Part shown: positions 35,680 through 49,440 of the stretch, one piece after another | How the letters are laid out: each line of letters opens with the position of its first letter | How positions within the stretch are numbered: position 1 is the first letter of the stretch | Origin: Nereocystis luetkeana | Taxonomy: Eukaryota; Sar; Phaeophyceae; Laminariales; Laminariaceae | Assembly (NCBI GenBank): GCA_031213475.1 | Contig: JARUPZ010000017.1 | Span: forward strand, 10,109,087 to 10,173,086 | DNA length: 64,000 nucleotides | Direction: 5' to 3' | Made by a program: the position numbers and the translations under genes | Notes under the pieces: model-generated | Database searches by the model: none | What the model saw: the letters and a program-made list of their open reading frames with translations, nothing else | What the model was told of the DNA's origin: nothing

Positions 35680-38600
35680 TGCTCGTCTGTTCAACAACCT
35701 TGATCATCCGTGTCATGTGTCAAACGGAATGAACTATCATTGTCCTCATAACTTGGTCGATTCATTATTCGGTAGTGAGTTTGGGCATGTCGAAGTGACT
35801 CTCTTGACGATTATGTCGGTTTCATATTCCCCGGTCGGCGTGGTTTTAAACGTAATCCACACGTCCCCCTTCATCAACGGAACTGTGCCACGGCCGCCCT
35901 ATACGACAGTTCTTGGTCGGTAAAACCGCCGAGCAAGCGGGCACCTACCTATGACGAACCCGTTCAGCGCGGGACATGCACAGGCGATTTCCCGGGGACG
36001 GTTCGCTCTCTCCCCGGGAGCGGGGGTGGAACTGGTCACTGTATTCGCGATATACCCACCTACTATAAATCTCAAACAAAAAAATGACTAAGCAAGCAGA
36101 AAAATGTGTCCAGGGTAGTTTCGAGCTAAACAAAATCAAGACCAAATGCACATATTATTTTTCTAAAAGTCGCAAAAAAACGTGAAGAGTGTGCGTTGTC
36201 TTCAGAATATATCGTCTTTTTGAACCAGTCTCATCATCAGTACACCCCCAGTGTCCGCTCTGGTTCCTTATCCTAGAGATATACATATTGTGTGGTCCAT
36301 GACTGTGATGAGACAGAGGAAGACCAAAACAATATATATCGTAAATGCATGGGTCAAGCAAGTAAACTGCCGGCGTACTGGGTACAAAAACACAACATCA
36401 CAAGCAAGACAAACAATTAAGAATATAAAGACATCCAAACAACTGTAACCCTGAAACAAGTGACAGAACAGAATGAAATTGACGCAAGGAAATCAGAGAT
36501 AGATGCTGCTACACGGAAAGTATACAAGTACTTCGGAAGGACAAATAAATGGCTCCTACACGGACGAGCCGACAGTCGGGAGGGGACTATACCGGCAGAG
36601 TAGGGGCGGCGGGAGGGGAGATGATCCAAAGGGCACTAAATCCAAGATGTAACCTCGGAAAGACAATATATTCAGTATCGAATGGCGAAGAACGGAAAGA
36701 GGGATTTCCGACAAAGTCAAAGCCCCGAGGTGGATCGATGTACGTGATGCTCTACTTTGCGCACTTACTTCATTAGCACTCGGTAGAAACTTCGAGAAGA
36801 GCAAAATTGTCACACGAACTTTTAAATAGGTGATTTGGGAAGCCGACTGCTGCTCCTCTTTCTTTTCAGGTGGATAGGGTGGGGGTAATTGTCTGTTTGG
36901 ATGTTAGTAGTGTCGTTTTTCGTTTTTTGTTGTCAGATTACACAATGTTTTTTGTACTTACTTTTTGAGGTTCATATTTTTTCGTTTTCATCGTTATGAA
37001 GTACTTTCTTTCGCAGATAATTCAGCTAGGGAGAGGCGATTCTTGTTAATTTTACGTTCAATTCGGTTTTGGTGGGTGCTTGGTTTGAGAGTGGGTGCGT
37101 CAGTGGGTTAGTCAATGGGTTGGTGGGTGGGTGTCTGTTGTCGCCCGCTTTACCGGCTCCGCTCTGGAACAGTTTGACGTATGTGAACTATACTGAATAT
37201 TGTAGAGGCAAAAAAAATATTTCCGACTGGGTCATTTTGAATAGGTCGTATGGGACTTAAACAGATGGGTGTCTCTTTTCCGAGGTACCAGAGACATATA
37301 TATTTCGAACACGACGGATAAACGGGCGTGACAGACGGACGCCTTATCACAACGCAGTGCTGGACCCAATACAACGGGATTGGCAGGTTTATTGTAATCT
37401 CCGCCTATCGCCCACACATAAAAACCCGGAACTATTAATAGCTGTTGTATAGCGTGCAAGCTATTATAACTATTGGTTTACAGCAGTCGGTCGAACCTTG
37501 ACACAAACATTGAAATCAGCGTATACTTATCGAGAATGTGGGCGTTTCGAAACACTGCGTGTAGGTAAGAAAGCGTACTAGAGCAGTACCGCTATTATTT
37601 CATATGTGGTAGCTTCATCAGTTGACACTTGTTTCGGTAGGTCTGTCCTCTAACGATTTTGATCGCTACAGATGAAGGACGTGATAGGCCGTCTGCCAAC
37701 CACAAGAAAACTGAGGAGTCTTTACAGCGGGATATATATGGGGAGGTCAACTCCAATAATCTCTTAACACATACATACGGATACGGAAGTCTACATGTAT
37801 GTATGTAGATATATATCTGGTGCATCACACAGATACCAGCTAGGTGTCAACAAAGTTCATGGTAGTTAAATATGATCGGTTTATTTCAAACATCGCTCCA
37901 ATGCATGATGAATGCCGTCGAATATAGGACCCGTCTACAAGCTGGTGATTTCTATCATGTAATGTAGACTTAATAGCTACCATGAACTTGGACCGCGCAC
38001 GCCCCACTTTTTTCTCCAGAATACAGATACTATCCTTGAAATATACAGCTTGTTATTATTAGTATAATTAGTTATGCGATAGCATTGTCCAAAATATGTA
38101 CTTAAACGAAACAGTAGTGCATCGCAGGTAGCAGATATGTATTGCGCAAGCTGGAAAAAAACGCCTCCACTCTGGCAAGCTACGTCCCACATGGGAAAAT
38201 ATAATTATTTCCAAATATATATGTGTAGAGGCATCAACTTTTTGAATTTTGCAGCTTCAGGTTTAGAGTTTTTTTTTAATACAAGTAAGTGTAAATCCTG
38301 CCGAACGCCCTCGGCAGTGATGATGGTGATGGTTTCCAAATACATACGGGTATTGTTTAAAACATTGATATCAGGTACCTGGTCTGAAATAAATACACAC
38401 CGAACCAGTCCTGAAACGCACGTGGCGGCCATCACTCCGTGTGCACGTACTCGTAGACTACGGCAGCAGCCAGTCACAATGCAAAATCAAGGGTTCTGTC
38501 AAAATTAAATGTCGTTGTTAGAAAATGTGTAGTGACAAGGTCATGCGTGAGGTTGTTTCTTATCTGTGCGCTTCAAATTATGGGCTTCAGATCTTGACCC

Positions 38601-40263
38601 GTTTGCATTCCCGTTTGCATTTTCGGCTGTGAACTTCGCAAATCGAAACAGTCTTCCTATATATATATATATATATATATATAATATGCGGAGCATCCGG
38701 ATTTCGCTTGCGCGCAGAGGCTCGGGCAAACGCCGAGAGCAACCGCTGTTGTTGTTGTGGTCTGGAGCCGCGAAAAAAAAAAACCCTGAGTGCAATGCGC
38801 ATAGAACCCAGGCGTCCAAGCTCACGATGACCGCCCCTGGTCAGGTGACGAAGAGACGTGCCGAGTGCGCCTGAGTCAACTTGCCTTGGTATCTTGTACC
38901 CCAATCCAGCTCGTCGGGCACTTCTTTCAACAATGTCGTTTTCCCCCCTCCCCCCCCGTCCGTCCCCCGCCTGCGTTGTGTGTTTCCGACCAAAATAATC
39001 GATGCACATTACATTTAACTCGTCTCAAGTTAATCCAGTACATTTTATTCAAAAAATCTCGTAAGTAAATTCGAACGTAACCACGACCGTATCACCACAC
39101 GACTTGCAACTGGAAACATGACCTTCGATGAAATCATCGATTTCAAAGCAGTATAATGATATTAGCATTGCTCATGTATGTGTATCGTGACTTTTTTTTA
39201 ATAATAAATGATATGCACCTTAATTAACTCAAAGTCACAAAATACTTGATATCGGGTAGTAATTAATTGTGCTCGCCTGCCTCGTGAGCGGGTTTTGATG
39301 CTCGCATTTGCGTTGTTCGTGCCAGCGCGAAGTGCGGTTCACACCACGGGTAAAAACTTTCTCATCGTGATCCCCGACCCCCACTGTGTCGGGGACGACC
39401 TCGGGCTTGCTTGCGCCGTGCTCTGGCTGCCGGCTGGCCCGGTGTAAGTACGTCAGCTGTGAGTTTGACCAGTTGAGTGTTCGATACTTAATTTTTTTCA
39501 CTGCCTCGTGGCCGAAGAGTTTGGTTGACGGCCTACGTTTGAACCGTCAGGCCTACGTTTGGCCCGTCTCACCTTTTTATGGAATTTTTATAGTGCTCAT
39601 TATTAAGATATTGGTGAGAGCTGCTGCCGTGAATAAATGCTGTGCTCGTTTCTTACGTAAATTTAATGTTTTTATACACACGTCAGCTTGGAATTGGCCT
39701 AGTTGAGTGGGCCATGACTCCCTCCGTTCGTCAGTATTTATGTTATACCCAGTGTAGTACATGATGCGCGCAAGCCGTAATATCCGAGATGATAAAACAT
39801 TTGGTATTCAGGCACATCGTCAGATAGATCTTGTTCTCGGGACTGATTTACTATATATATATATATATCAAGAACGGTCAAGGGGGCGGTCTAGGGGGAA
39901 ACGTTGCAGGACTCCCACTCGTGCAACTCAGACCCTATCGCGTAAATCAGCTACTTCAGATAGCAACGCTCCTGTCGTTCCACTTTCCACGTTCGGCTTT
40001 CGCTGTCGGTAGCCCGCTATACAGTCCTATCTTACGGAGACCAAACACAACACGTGATAGCCCAGGTTTATGTGGCATACAGAGAGCCTTGGTCGAGCGA
40101 GCAATCGATGGGGCGAGTATGGTGATACCCCGCCCCTAAGTTCAGATCCTCTTCACAGACGTCCCAGGAGGGACTAATACGGGGATGCATCCCCTACCGT
40201 AGTCACCTGCAAACGAGGGCCGCTGGATGTTGATGTGACGTTTTCTCTTCCACGACCACCTAC

Positions 40264-40329
40264 CTCTGTATGCGCGAGCATAATGATGGGGGGAAAGGGC
40301 TGGAGGTAGGTAATGTTCCTCACGCGGAC
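40264..40329 (-). pseudogene. orphan spondin exon 2 copy
   Basis: This is a 66-nt exon encoding VRVRNITYLQPFPPIIMLAHTE-like sequence, written here only as landmarks (VRVRNIT, YLQPFPP, LAHTE). It has acceptor CGCCAG| and donor GAG|GTAGGT. It is open and indel-free relative to the exon at 22.4 kb, with mostly conservative changes, so it was under coding constraint for some time. No exon 3-6 partners were found between here and 31.6 kb, and no signal-peptide exon upstream. A family B inverted-repeat element starts 26 bp beyond its 5' edge. It may be a remnant or part of a gene whose other exons I missed. Confidence 0.6.
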
Positions 40330-40355
40330 CTGGCGGAAATCACCAACATATAACA

Positions 40356-40589
40356 GAGGCGTTGTACGACAGAGGTAGCACATTTTGTGAATGACGGCGT
40401 TCCTCAAGACAAAATCGTCGGAATGCCAATCTTGTTTCGATAAATCATGTTTTTGTATTCTTGGGCCATGTGATTCTTACTCGGAATGCAATTTGATTTT
40501 CGCTGAAAACGGTTTTCGGGTGAAAAATGGAGCTCCCTAAGTAAGAAGCCTTGGAAATGTTTGAGTAAACCTCTATCGTAGAACCCCTC
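40356..40589 (+). mobile_element. family B inverted-repeat element, copy 4
   Basis: The left end GAGGCGTTGTACGACAGAGGT and right end ACCTCTATCGTAGAACCCCTC are near-perfect inverted repeats. The core GTCGGAATGCC and GGGCCATGTG is present, with a 5' internal deletion. It starts 26 bp upstream, in transcript sense, of the orphan spondin exon. Confidence 0.75.
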
Positions 40590-41340
40590 GAAATCACGAG
40601 GTTCAGGACAACAAACACACCACGACCTTCGACCTTTACACTACATCGAGCAAACGGTGAGGGTTGCACTGAATGGAAGACGAAGGGGGCTAGCCCTGGA
40701 CCTCTGATTGTATTCGGGTTGTAGTTTAGGCTAGCTCATGTAAATGTTGGCCGCACTGCGTGAACAAGCTTCTCTGTAGTCATTTTTCTGGATGTTGGGC
40801 TCTTTACTCGTGTGACCAATGAAGTGCCTCCTTTGCGTTGGGATTGCCCGTGGCAGGGTTATGTTTGCTTCTACCAAGTGATTGATCCGGTTTTTGAAGT
40901 ATATCGCAAATTCAATTTTCTCGGAGTTGGATAAAGGCGCCAAAATGGACCCTTTAGGCGGGTCTACTCTATAGCCAAACTCCGATTGTAGGGCGCAGGT
41001 CACGGTGAGATGAGTTTCGGGTGGCAAGCCAGGGGACAAGGGTGAATAAGGTGCGAACTATGTAGGGGTAGCTGCCTATTCGATGTTCCCCCGGAAAAGA
41101 TGGCATTTTCTCAAGGATCCACGTCGGATACGGGGGATAATAGTCGGTCAGTTCGGAGCAAAATACCCCCGACCGCCCGAGAATAATGACCGTGCAAGCT
41201 CCCACATTAAACTGGTAGCGGACAGCTGCTTGCATCCGTTAACCGTCGCAACGTACTGCAGCACGAGAAAGAAGAAGAACAGTTCACCAATTAAGATTAC
41301 TACCCCGGAGATTTTTTTTCCCAAACAATCATGTTTTTAG

Positions 41341-41472
41341 TTGTACCGCCGACAATGACTTGGCCTTCCGACGACCAACTTGTCTCCCAATGAATATTTG
41401 TTTTCGTTGTAAGGTGGCCATTGACATGACCTTCCGACGACAAACCTCCACTCCACCATTCATTGTCGAAAG
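41341..41472 (+). repeat. degenerate two-copy tandem repeat
   Basis: Two copies of about 66 bp share GACCTTCCGACGAC-AAC and CAATGAATAT/CCATTCATTG parts. Confidence 0.4.
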
Positions 41473-41678
41473 TTTGGTTCGCACGATTCAGTGAGGGGTA
41501 GACACTTCTCATTTATTTCGTTGGTGTCACAGAAAGACCCATCCCACTCGCCCTCGGATGGGTCACGCGTACTGGGCTGAGCGCATCGTCTCCTACGACA
41601 ACACGGAACCCTTCGACGCAGCTCGTACAACGTGTCCTCAAAGAAAGGCTCTTCAACCACGTCGAGCACTGTCTTCAA
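41460..41678 (-). CDS. candidate exon, unknown protein
   Basis: An open frame of 72 codons with a charged, protein-like make-up (VLDVVEEPFFEDTLYELRRR, then a Cys/Arg block and an acidic segment). It has more G/C-ending codons than its surroundings. A possible acceptor (GTTGAAG|) lies at the start and no clear donor was found. I do not recognise a family. It could be chance. Confidence 0.28.
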   Translation of the reverse strand: MKTVLDVVEEPFFEDTLYELRRRVPCCRRRRCAQPSTRDPSEGEWDGSFCDTNEINEKCLPLTESCEPNFRQ

Positions 41679-44600
41679 CGCTCGCTAAATTGTTTGGCTA
41701 CTTGTGTGCCGGTGAATAATGTCAACAACCGATCTTGCCGCGACATACATTGTGTACTGGTACTTACATATATATATCAGAGGGGGGGCTAAGGCTTGAA
41801 GCTTCAGGCCTGAACTGCCTGTGGAGACCTTTTGTGATCTACCGTTTAATTCACGTTCTGAGTCGATTATCCATCTCAAATGCCCGACGTCAATCCGACC
41901 CATCTGTGAGGTTGTACGTTTCCTAAAGCAGTAGTTCACTTCAGTTACCTTACATACATGCGGACACTATTCAGACATCGAGGCCGCATCTCGAAGAAGT
42001 GAGATTATGAAAATCCAGAGGCGTTTTCATACATCGGATTTCGGTCCCCCGATTTAAAGCTGACGCCAACAATTGTTGCGGAAACCTTACAAACTTCATC
42101 TTTCAATACGTTCACATGTTTTGTCTCCTGGATACCTTTCAAGTTGTCGCTCGGCATAATATTATTTCGTACCAGGTATGATCCACCCTTTTGTTGGTTA
42201 AAATCTCTAAACCGGGCCAATATAGTAAGCGATCCGGTGGAATTCGAAGTCTGCAGAACCGGCTAAGATTTCTAGGTTCTGCTCAAACATCGAGCAACAA
42301 ACGCCTTGACGGCGCAGGGGGCACGTTAAATTGCCCCAGGGAGGAAAGGCATGCGAGGGTGTCTGAAACGGGTAGTAGTTGAGTTGTGTCTGCGGTGAGC
42401 GTCAGGACGTGATCCTAGCGAAAATATTTTCTTGTTACAGCCGACGAGGGAACAGGAACGTACTGTTCCGGAGATCTTCGGAACCTAGGTTTCTCGCGAG
42501 ATTAAACTCAACTCCACATGTTGCAGGTGTAATGCAGCTAATTAACTTGCGCGTGGAACATCGTAAACTTATGCAATGACTACCGCCGATCGATGCGGTC
42601 TGAAGCTCTAGAGACCACCACTACTCGTACGTGAATACCGAAATATGTTCTACGAAAGGTTTCTTTGGCTACTTTTTGTCGCCTTTCGAGAGAATGATGT
42701 TAGTAGTAGTAGTCACAACTACCCCACCAGAACAGCGATTGCGTCGTTTCTGCGAACAGTCGGCAGTGCAGCACTCCTCTTACACAACAAATAAAATACA
42801 TGGCGGTGCCGGGGCTCGCAGTTTTCCAGTCACAGTTGTGTCCTGCGGATGGGCTATCCGTGACCGCAGGTATTTTTTCAAAAGTGGCTTACGTTTTGTG
42901 ATTTTCGATGTTTTCTCGTTTTGGATGATGTCTCAAGGCGTCCATCTAGAGCGATCCAGCTCAAGATCGCCCGCAGGTTTAAGGGGGTCGCTGTTGAACG
43001 ATGCATAAGGTCAACTATTCTGTTGTGGCCCTGGCTACGGATGGAAGACACCCAATTGCTGTAAGAACCAGATACATTCCATTCTAAAACCTTTGCATAC
43101 AACGGGGGAATCGAGGCAAAATACCTCAACTCTATACTCGTACCGCATATTGCCTCTGACACGGAAACAAGCGGGGACGGGAATAGCAACTTTCCGACCG
43201 GCGGTCTTAGCAGAACTAGAAGTAGCTCTCTATTTCCCTGTTTGTGCAAAGATCCGTGGAGGAAACTCGGTCGAGGCTGTAGAACGACAGTGCACGTACA
43301 GTACGGGCCACATACCACACTGCGGAAACAAACCCTCCCCCCGTACAGATATTTTTATTTTCTCAGAAAGGGTGTATTTATTGCTAACTTCAACGTAGCA
43401 GGCACCGAGTTCCTTGTTATGCTGCACGGAGCTAGCTTGGCGCTCAGGTGCGACCGTTGGCTTAGCCGCGGGTGTCATGTACTTCGGTGTTCCTGGTGAA
43501 TGTCGGTATCTACGGAGCACTTGGACAATTCGCCGCCTCTGATCGGCGAGTTGTGAACACGAGCCTGTTGCAAGTCATGCCTGGTATACTGACGCAAGGC
43601 TGGATTCAGTGGCACTAAACCTGGCACCTCATAAGATTGATAAGATACTAGTATGCTGGTACCTGGTGTACCTCGCCTCTGGTACCGGGTATTTACCTGA
43701 CACACCATATACACTTCGGAATACCTGGTACATGGTCTGCACACTCATAAGCCTTGCAGGACCGGCCATGGTTTAGGTGGGGAAAAACGTTTTCCGCCAA
43801 TATCGTGAGACCGTCAGGGGGAGCTCACCACTACTACTCGAGAAATTCGTCGAGGGTCACTGTGCCTGTGGCGGATGAGAACTACACGAAACATTACCCT
43901 CATCGCGAACCAATCAGACCCAATTTCCAGCTCGTTAGCATTAACTCATTCGGTTAGTGCACATATTTCACCAACCAAACATAGGGAGGAAGCTAAGAAC
44001 TGTACGTACACATTCTCTTCCATCGCCCCTGACCTGCGTAAGCCTGCGCCGCTACATAGTTAGTAAGTGTTGGGGAATCTCAAGCCGCTTGGAATGTGAT
44101 GACGACGTATTTTTGCGTGTTTCTGTTGAAGCCTGTGTCCCCACTGCTTCTCCCCGCCCCCTCGAATATGCATAATTTGGTTGCTGGCATCCGGTTACCG
44201 TACACATATATATACATCATGCACGGATTCAGCCACGGATAAACACTTTTTCCGTCGAAACGTTGATACGCTGGTTTGTACTTCGCGGCAGCAGTGTACT
44301 GTCTATAAGGGTCTGTGGGGGTATGGGGGAGACAACAGTAAATACGGTTTTCGATAGAGCCCGACACTAGGAGTATATCGAACGCCAGGGGCAGTTACTA
44401 GGCATGACAACATTACAAAAGAAGCACCTTCGCGATTCGTTAGTCAAGAAGAGTGGAACCTATATTTTATTTTAGACTAGAGCGGGGACTGATCTTGTTC
44501 CAGCCCGCAATATGAGAAAACCCGTGCATACCCTCTGATCCTACCCGGTAGCGTCCGACTTACCACCCACACGAAGAAGTGTAGTACCGGTCGAGTACAA

Positions 44601-45501
44601 AGCTAAATTGGGAGTTTTGTAGTTCCATTTTTTATTGGCCAGCATATGAATTCCGTTTACTGGTGCTGCGTGTATTCTTCGCATTCAACCGCGGTCTCCT
44701 GTGTACAACTGTACCCAGTAGATGCTATAATATATATCCAAGATGAATAAGCCCCACACCACGGGCATGCAGTTGAAACGGGGTGGATTGCATCCACTCG
44801 TCCCTGTTTTACGCTCAGCACACACTTCGAAGAAAGAGTATAATTTTAACTGTGTGCCTTAGAAGCAGTGCGTGTCGCACTGGGGGTGAAAGGGTTAAGA
44901 GGCGCCGTGTACCCTGTACGAAAAGTTCTAATCGGTGTCCTCAGCGCACAAATATTTATACAGGTACACCAGGTAGTACTTACACCTGATGGAGCGCATT
45001 AAGGAGAGGTAATCGCACCCTTCCACTAAATGTTCAGTCGCGTCGTGCGTGGTTTTGTCGGTCATATATTAACCGGGGTGTTAAGCCGATTTACTCTCCT
45101 TGTCTTCATCTTTCCCAGGTTTATGTGCGCCCAGAAAAGTAAATGATAGCGTACATGCAGGTCGTAGTAGTACGATGTGTCGGATAAAGGCACGAAAAAT
45201 GAACACACACTAAAGTTAGATCCAAAGAGTATTCTAGAATGCTATATGAACGTGCTTGGCGCCGTTGACATTTTCATTCGAGCAACCTCAAAGGTGTCAG
45301 TTAACATGCAGTAGTAGCGCATAGGCCTGAAACCTAGGCCCGTGGTGCGACACTCACATATATTTTAGAGCCGTGCTGTGTTGTGCGTAGAGGGGAGGAG
45401 GACACGGTTAATTACCGGTTTCCAAGTGGAAAAAGGAAGGCACATTCATACGTATATAAATAGACTTGAGCTTTATTTTTACCAATCCGCCGGAGGATAA
45501 A

Positions 45502-45539
<38 letters not shown>

Positions 45540-46424
45540 CACTCCGGTGTCACTAGGGAAGTGGGGTCACATCGCTGCACTCAACAGTTTTCCACTTGGA
45601 CCACCTGGAGTATTTATCACCTGTCTTGGTATTACTCTGTTTCCACCTGGCGAGACACACGATGGAATGAAACCACCCAGAGATGGTTCCGACAGGGCTC
45701 TAATCCCGAAGTGTTCACCGACAGTTACGGTCCGTTCTGCGCTGAGATCCAACATTGCCGAACTCGATGCATGATAGCAATTTTCATCTCAATGTATTGA
45801 TTATAAGGGGTAAGGATGGATGAAACAAAAAAACAAATCCTGAGCTACGTGGTGTGGAGATACACAATTTTCGAAAACTAAAGCAGATGTGTACCAGAAC
45901 ACACAATGTCGTTCGTGCTACCAATGCCCCCGCCTAGAACATTAGTTTTGTCCGACAAAAGAAACACGGACGGGCGAACGGGCGTGATAGGCCGCCTATT
46001 TTGCGCAGAAAGCACAGGACACCATATAGGGCAGGCTGAGTCCGTCAAAGAAACACCTGGATCTCAGAGTTCGTACTACCAGTACTGTGGATAAAAATGT
46101 AGGGACAGCTAGAGTTGTAGTCTGAGGATTAAACGGTACGTAAATTTCGTCGAGAGTGATACGCACGAGCATGGCTGACAAGTCGTTGCTACGAATTCTA
46201 CTGATATTCCCGGTGGATGGCTACTGGCTACACTGTAGGGTTGCTCACATGGGGCGCTCCCCTCTAAGTGTGATATTATTGTCCATTTATCGTCCCAGAC
46301 GGTGGACCTGATTTCGCCCAGGAAATATGGTCAGACTAGGCGTCCACGTGTACGCGACGCCACCTGAGGTCGCGAGTCAGCACAGGGAGATTGGTATCAC
46401 CTCTAACGCTTGTCCGAGTACAAA

Positions 46425-46714
46425 AAAGGGTAGGTTTGTCCGTAGACGAGGTAACGGCCTCCGCAAACGAAGTAACGGACAAAGCAGGGTTTATTGGTAG
46501 AGAGAATGTGGCATGTCCGTATCGGGAACTGGGAAAGAGCAAGTTTGGTTGGAAGGGAAGGCCTCGCACGCAGTCCTTCGAAGCAAAGCACCGAGCGTAG
46601 GTCAGCATCCCCACGCCGGGCACGAGCAAGCACGAGGTCCTGTGACGAGCACGGGCAGACGTGAGGTAATCGCTGGTATGTCGATCCAAGCCAGGAATTA
46701 GTGCCTTATTTTCC
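46425..46714 (+). repeat. terminal repeat A1
   Basis: This 290-bp repeat begins AAAGGGTAGG and ends TTATTTTCC. It is matched at a constant offset of 7,123 bp by A2 with no difference that I can see. It marks the left end of the element. Short open frames inside it are identical in both copies and look non-coding. Confidence 0.9.
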
Positions 46715-47426
46715 CTTTCCTCCCGTCTCTACTCCGGCCCGGCTGGGACCACGTACTGAGGGCGGGGGCGAGCTGACGCGACTTTGGTGATCGGGGGGGA
46801 TTTGCTGCGAGGACTGGATTCAGCGAGTTCCAAAAAAACAAAACACACGGTATGTCATGTGTAGTGATTGTCGACTGACGATAAAGTGCTATCTAACGAT
46901 AGGCGAAGAAACGATGAGTGGGAGCGGCGACCGCGTCCCAGTAACGGGAGGCGGCCCGTTTAGAGAAGAAAGAACCCGTACGGGTTGGGGCACCCGCTCA
47001 CACGAGAGCACGAGCATAGACGTGGCTGTACGGGTGGGAAGCAGCGCGACGCGGGTCTTTGTCTCGAGGTGCATACATGCACATCGAAAAGACGCTATGA
47101 TACATTCCTGAAGGCGGCAGAGGGAGGACGCGTGGTGGAGACAACGGGCGCGCCAGTGTACGAGAGAGAGCAAAAAAAAAAAAACGAAAAAAAACGCATA
47201 CGAACTGATACCTGTTACCTGGTTCGTATTGATCTATGGGCACATCCCACAACATACACCCCAGACCACCGGATCACCCAGGCAGGTAGGTTTGGGGAGG
47301 TCCCAGGACGCTTGTATGCTGCTGTGTACAGTCAGCCCCCTTTTTCACGCGACCGAGAAGGCAAGCACAAGTTCATGATACTCATGGAAACATTTCGAAG
47401 TAATGGCCACTACTGTTGGTAGTATA

Positions 47427-49440
47427 ATTTGAGTCGGTGGAGACAGCAGTACACTGCTGTATGCGATGGAAACATGCCGTCGCAAGACCGACACGGTGTT
47501 GTTTGCTGTGGAGACGCAGCCTCGTTACTAGCTCTGGGCATGATACTCATGGAACCATGCCGGACTATAGGCCGCTATAAAAATAATGAGACTAATAATA
47601 ATGATAATACTCCGGAGTAGAAAATAACACGCAGCACAGCAGCACAGACCGGTCGGGGTTTTCATAAACGTGATAACACAGGAATGCGATGGGCACTGTA
47701 TAATCAGCCCGGGGTACAAGAAAAGGGACGAAAAGGAGAGCAAATTGTTTCGTATACGCGTGAACGGGGGTTTCCATAAACGTGATAAAACAGGAATGCG
47801 AGGGGCACTGTATAATCAGCCCCGGGGTACAAGGAAATGGACGAAAACGAGACGAAATGCTACATGTACCAAATATGATGTGGCTGTAGACTAAATTGAG
47901 TCGGTGCACAATGGAGAGTGGGCGACAATTAAGAAGAAAACAAAAACATGTTGACGCACGACCGACACGGGGTTGCTTGCTGTGTGTGGAGACACAGTCC
48001 GGCTGCAAGCTCTGGGCCTGATACTCTTGGAAATATGACGAAGTATCGGCCGCTATAATAATTTGAGTTGGTGCGCTGTGGAGACAGTTCTGCTGTGTGC
48101 GATGAAAACATATCGACGCACGACCGACACGGTGTTGCTTGCGGTGGAGACACAGTGTAGTTACAAGCTCTGGGGCTGAGACCCATGGGTTCATGCAAGG
48201 TACCGGCCGCTCTAATAATAATTATTATTCATGTCATCATATTACGGGGGACCATAGTTAATAGGACCTATGGTGTACATAAAAAAAAAAAACTACCAGG
48301 TATATATATTTAACCTTCTTCTACTAACAATATTTGGTCCTATTAACTATGGTCCCCCGTAATAGTAATTTGAGTCGGCGTGCTGTGGAGACAGTACTGC
48401 TGTGTGCGATGAAAACATATCGACGCACGACCGACACGGTGCTGCTTGCTGTGGAGACACAGTCTGGTTACAAGCTCTGGGGCTAAGACCCATGGACTTG
48501 GGAATATGACGAAATATCGGCCGCTATAATAATTTGAGTTGGTGCGCTGTGGAGACAGTTCCGCTGTGTGCGATGAAAAGATATCGACGCACGACCGACA
48601 CGGCGTTGCTTGCTGTGGAGACGCAGTCTGGTTACAAGCTCTGGGGCTGAGACCCAGGGAAACAGGCAAGGTACTGGCCGCTCTAATAATAATAATTTTT
48701 GATATCATCATACCTGGTAGTAATTTGAGTCGGCGTGCTGTGGAGACACTACTGCTGTGTGCGATGAAAACATGTTGACGCACGACCGACACGGGGTTGT
48801 TTACTGCTGTGGAGACACGGTCTTGTTACAAGCGCTGGGCCTGATACTCTTGGAAACATTACGAAGTATTGGCCGCTATAATATAGTTTGGGTCGGTGCG
48901 CGGTGGAGACAGTACTGCTGTGTGCGATGCAAACATATCGACGCACGACCGACCCGGTGTTGTTTGCAGTGGAAACACAGTTTGTTTTTACAATCGCTGG
49001 GCATGATACTCATGGAAACATGCCGGAGTATGGACTGCTATAGTAATAATTAGAGTCGGAGCGCTGTGGAGACAGAACTGCCGTGTGCGATGATGGAAAC
49101 ATGTGGACGCACGACCGACACGGGGTTGTTGGCTGGGGAGACACAGTCCTGGTACAAGTTCTTGGCCTGAGACTCATGAAAACATGCAAGGTATTGGCCG
49201 CGATAAAAATAATGATTCAAGTCGGTGCGCTGTGGAGCAAGAAAACTGCTGCTATGCGATGAAAACATGTCGATGCACGACCGACACGGTGTTGTTGGCT
49301 GTGGAGACACAGTCCTGTTACAAATTCTTGGCCTGAGACTCGTGGAAACATGGAAGGTATTGACCGCTATAATGCTGTGTGCGAGTACAACATATCGACG
49401 CACGACCGACACGGTGTTGGCCGGCTGTGGCGACAGCAAG
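47427..49440 (+). repeat. tandem array, about 165-bp units
   Basis: About ten diverged units begin near 47427, 47895, 48063, 48367, 48531, 48723, 48885, 49051, 49215 and 49371. Each contains GCTGTGGAGACAG, GATGAAAACAT, CGCACGACCGACACGG, a second GTGGAGACACAG and GGCCGCTATAAT. Interruptions: a two-copy repeat of about 112 bp at 47650-47850 and a family D element at 48241-48362. Open frames across the array repeat the same peptide with drift and are not taken as genes. Confidence 0.85.
48241..48362 (+). mobile_element. family D inverted-repeat element, copy 2
   Basis: Ends ATTACGGGGGACCATAGTTA and TAACTATGGTCCCCCGTAAT are perfect inverses. Part of the interior is inverted relative to copies 3 and 4. 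It is inserted in a spacer of the 165-bp tandem array, so it arrived after the array formed. Confidence 0.85.

Larger units (their letters stand above)
31537..40263. other. gene-free stretch upstream of spondin exon 1
   Basis: Holds family D copy 1, the TA runs, family B copy 3 and one weak candidate exon. I searched the minus strand for exons 3-6 belonging to the 40.3-kb exon copy and found none. Confidence 0.55.
40590..46424. other. no confident gene
   Basis: One weak candidate exon (41460-41678), a two-copy tandem repeat, tacctggta-rich sequence near 43640-43740 and a TA run at 45505. Nothing else recognised. Confidence 0.55.

Noticed and set aside
47592-48194. 200-codon minus-strand frame
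   Set aside because: It is a translation of the tandem array and flanking duplication; the same peptide recurs in drifted form in other units.
47427-49440. CRISPR-like array
   Set aside because: Units are about 165 bp and diverged throughout with no short identical repeat and variable spacer pattern; the context is eukaryotic.
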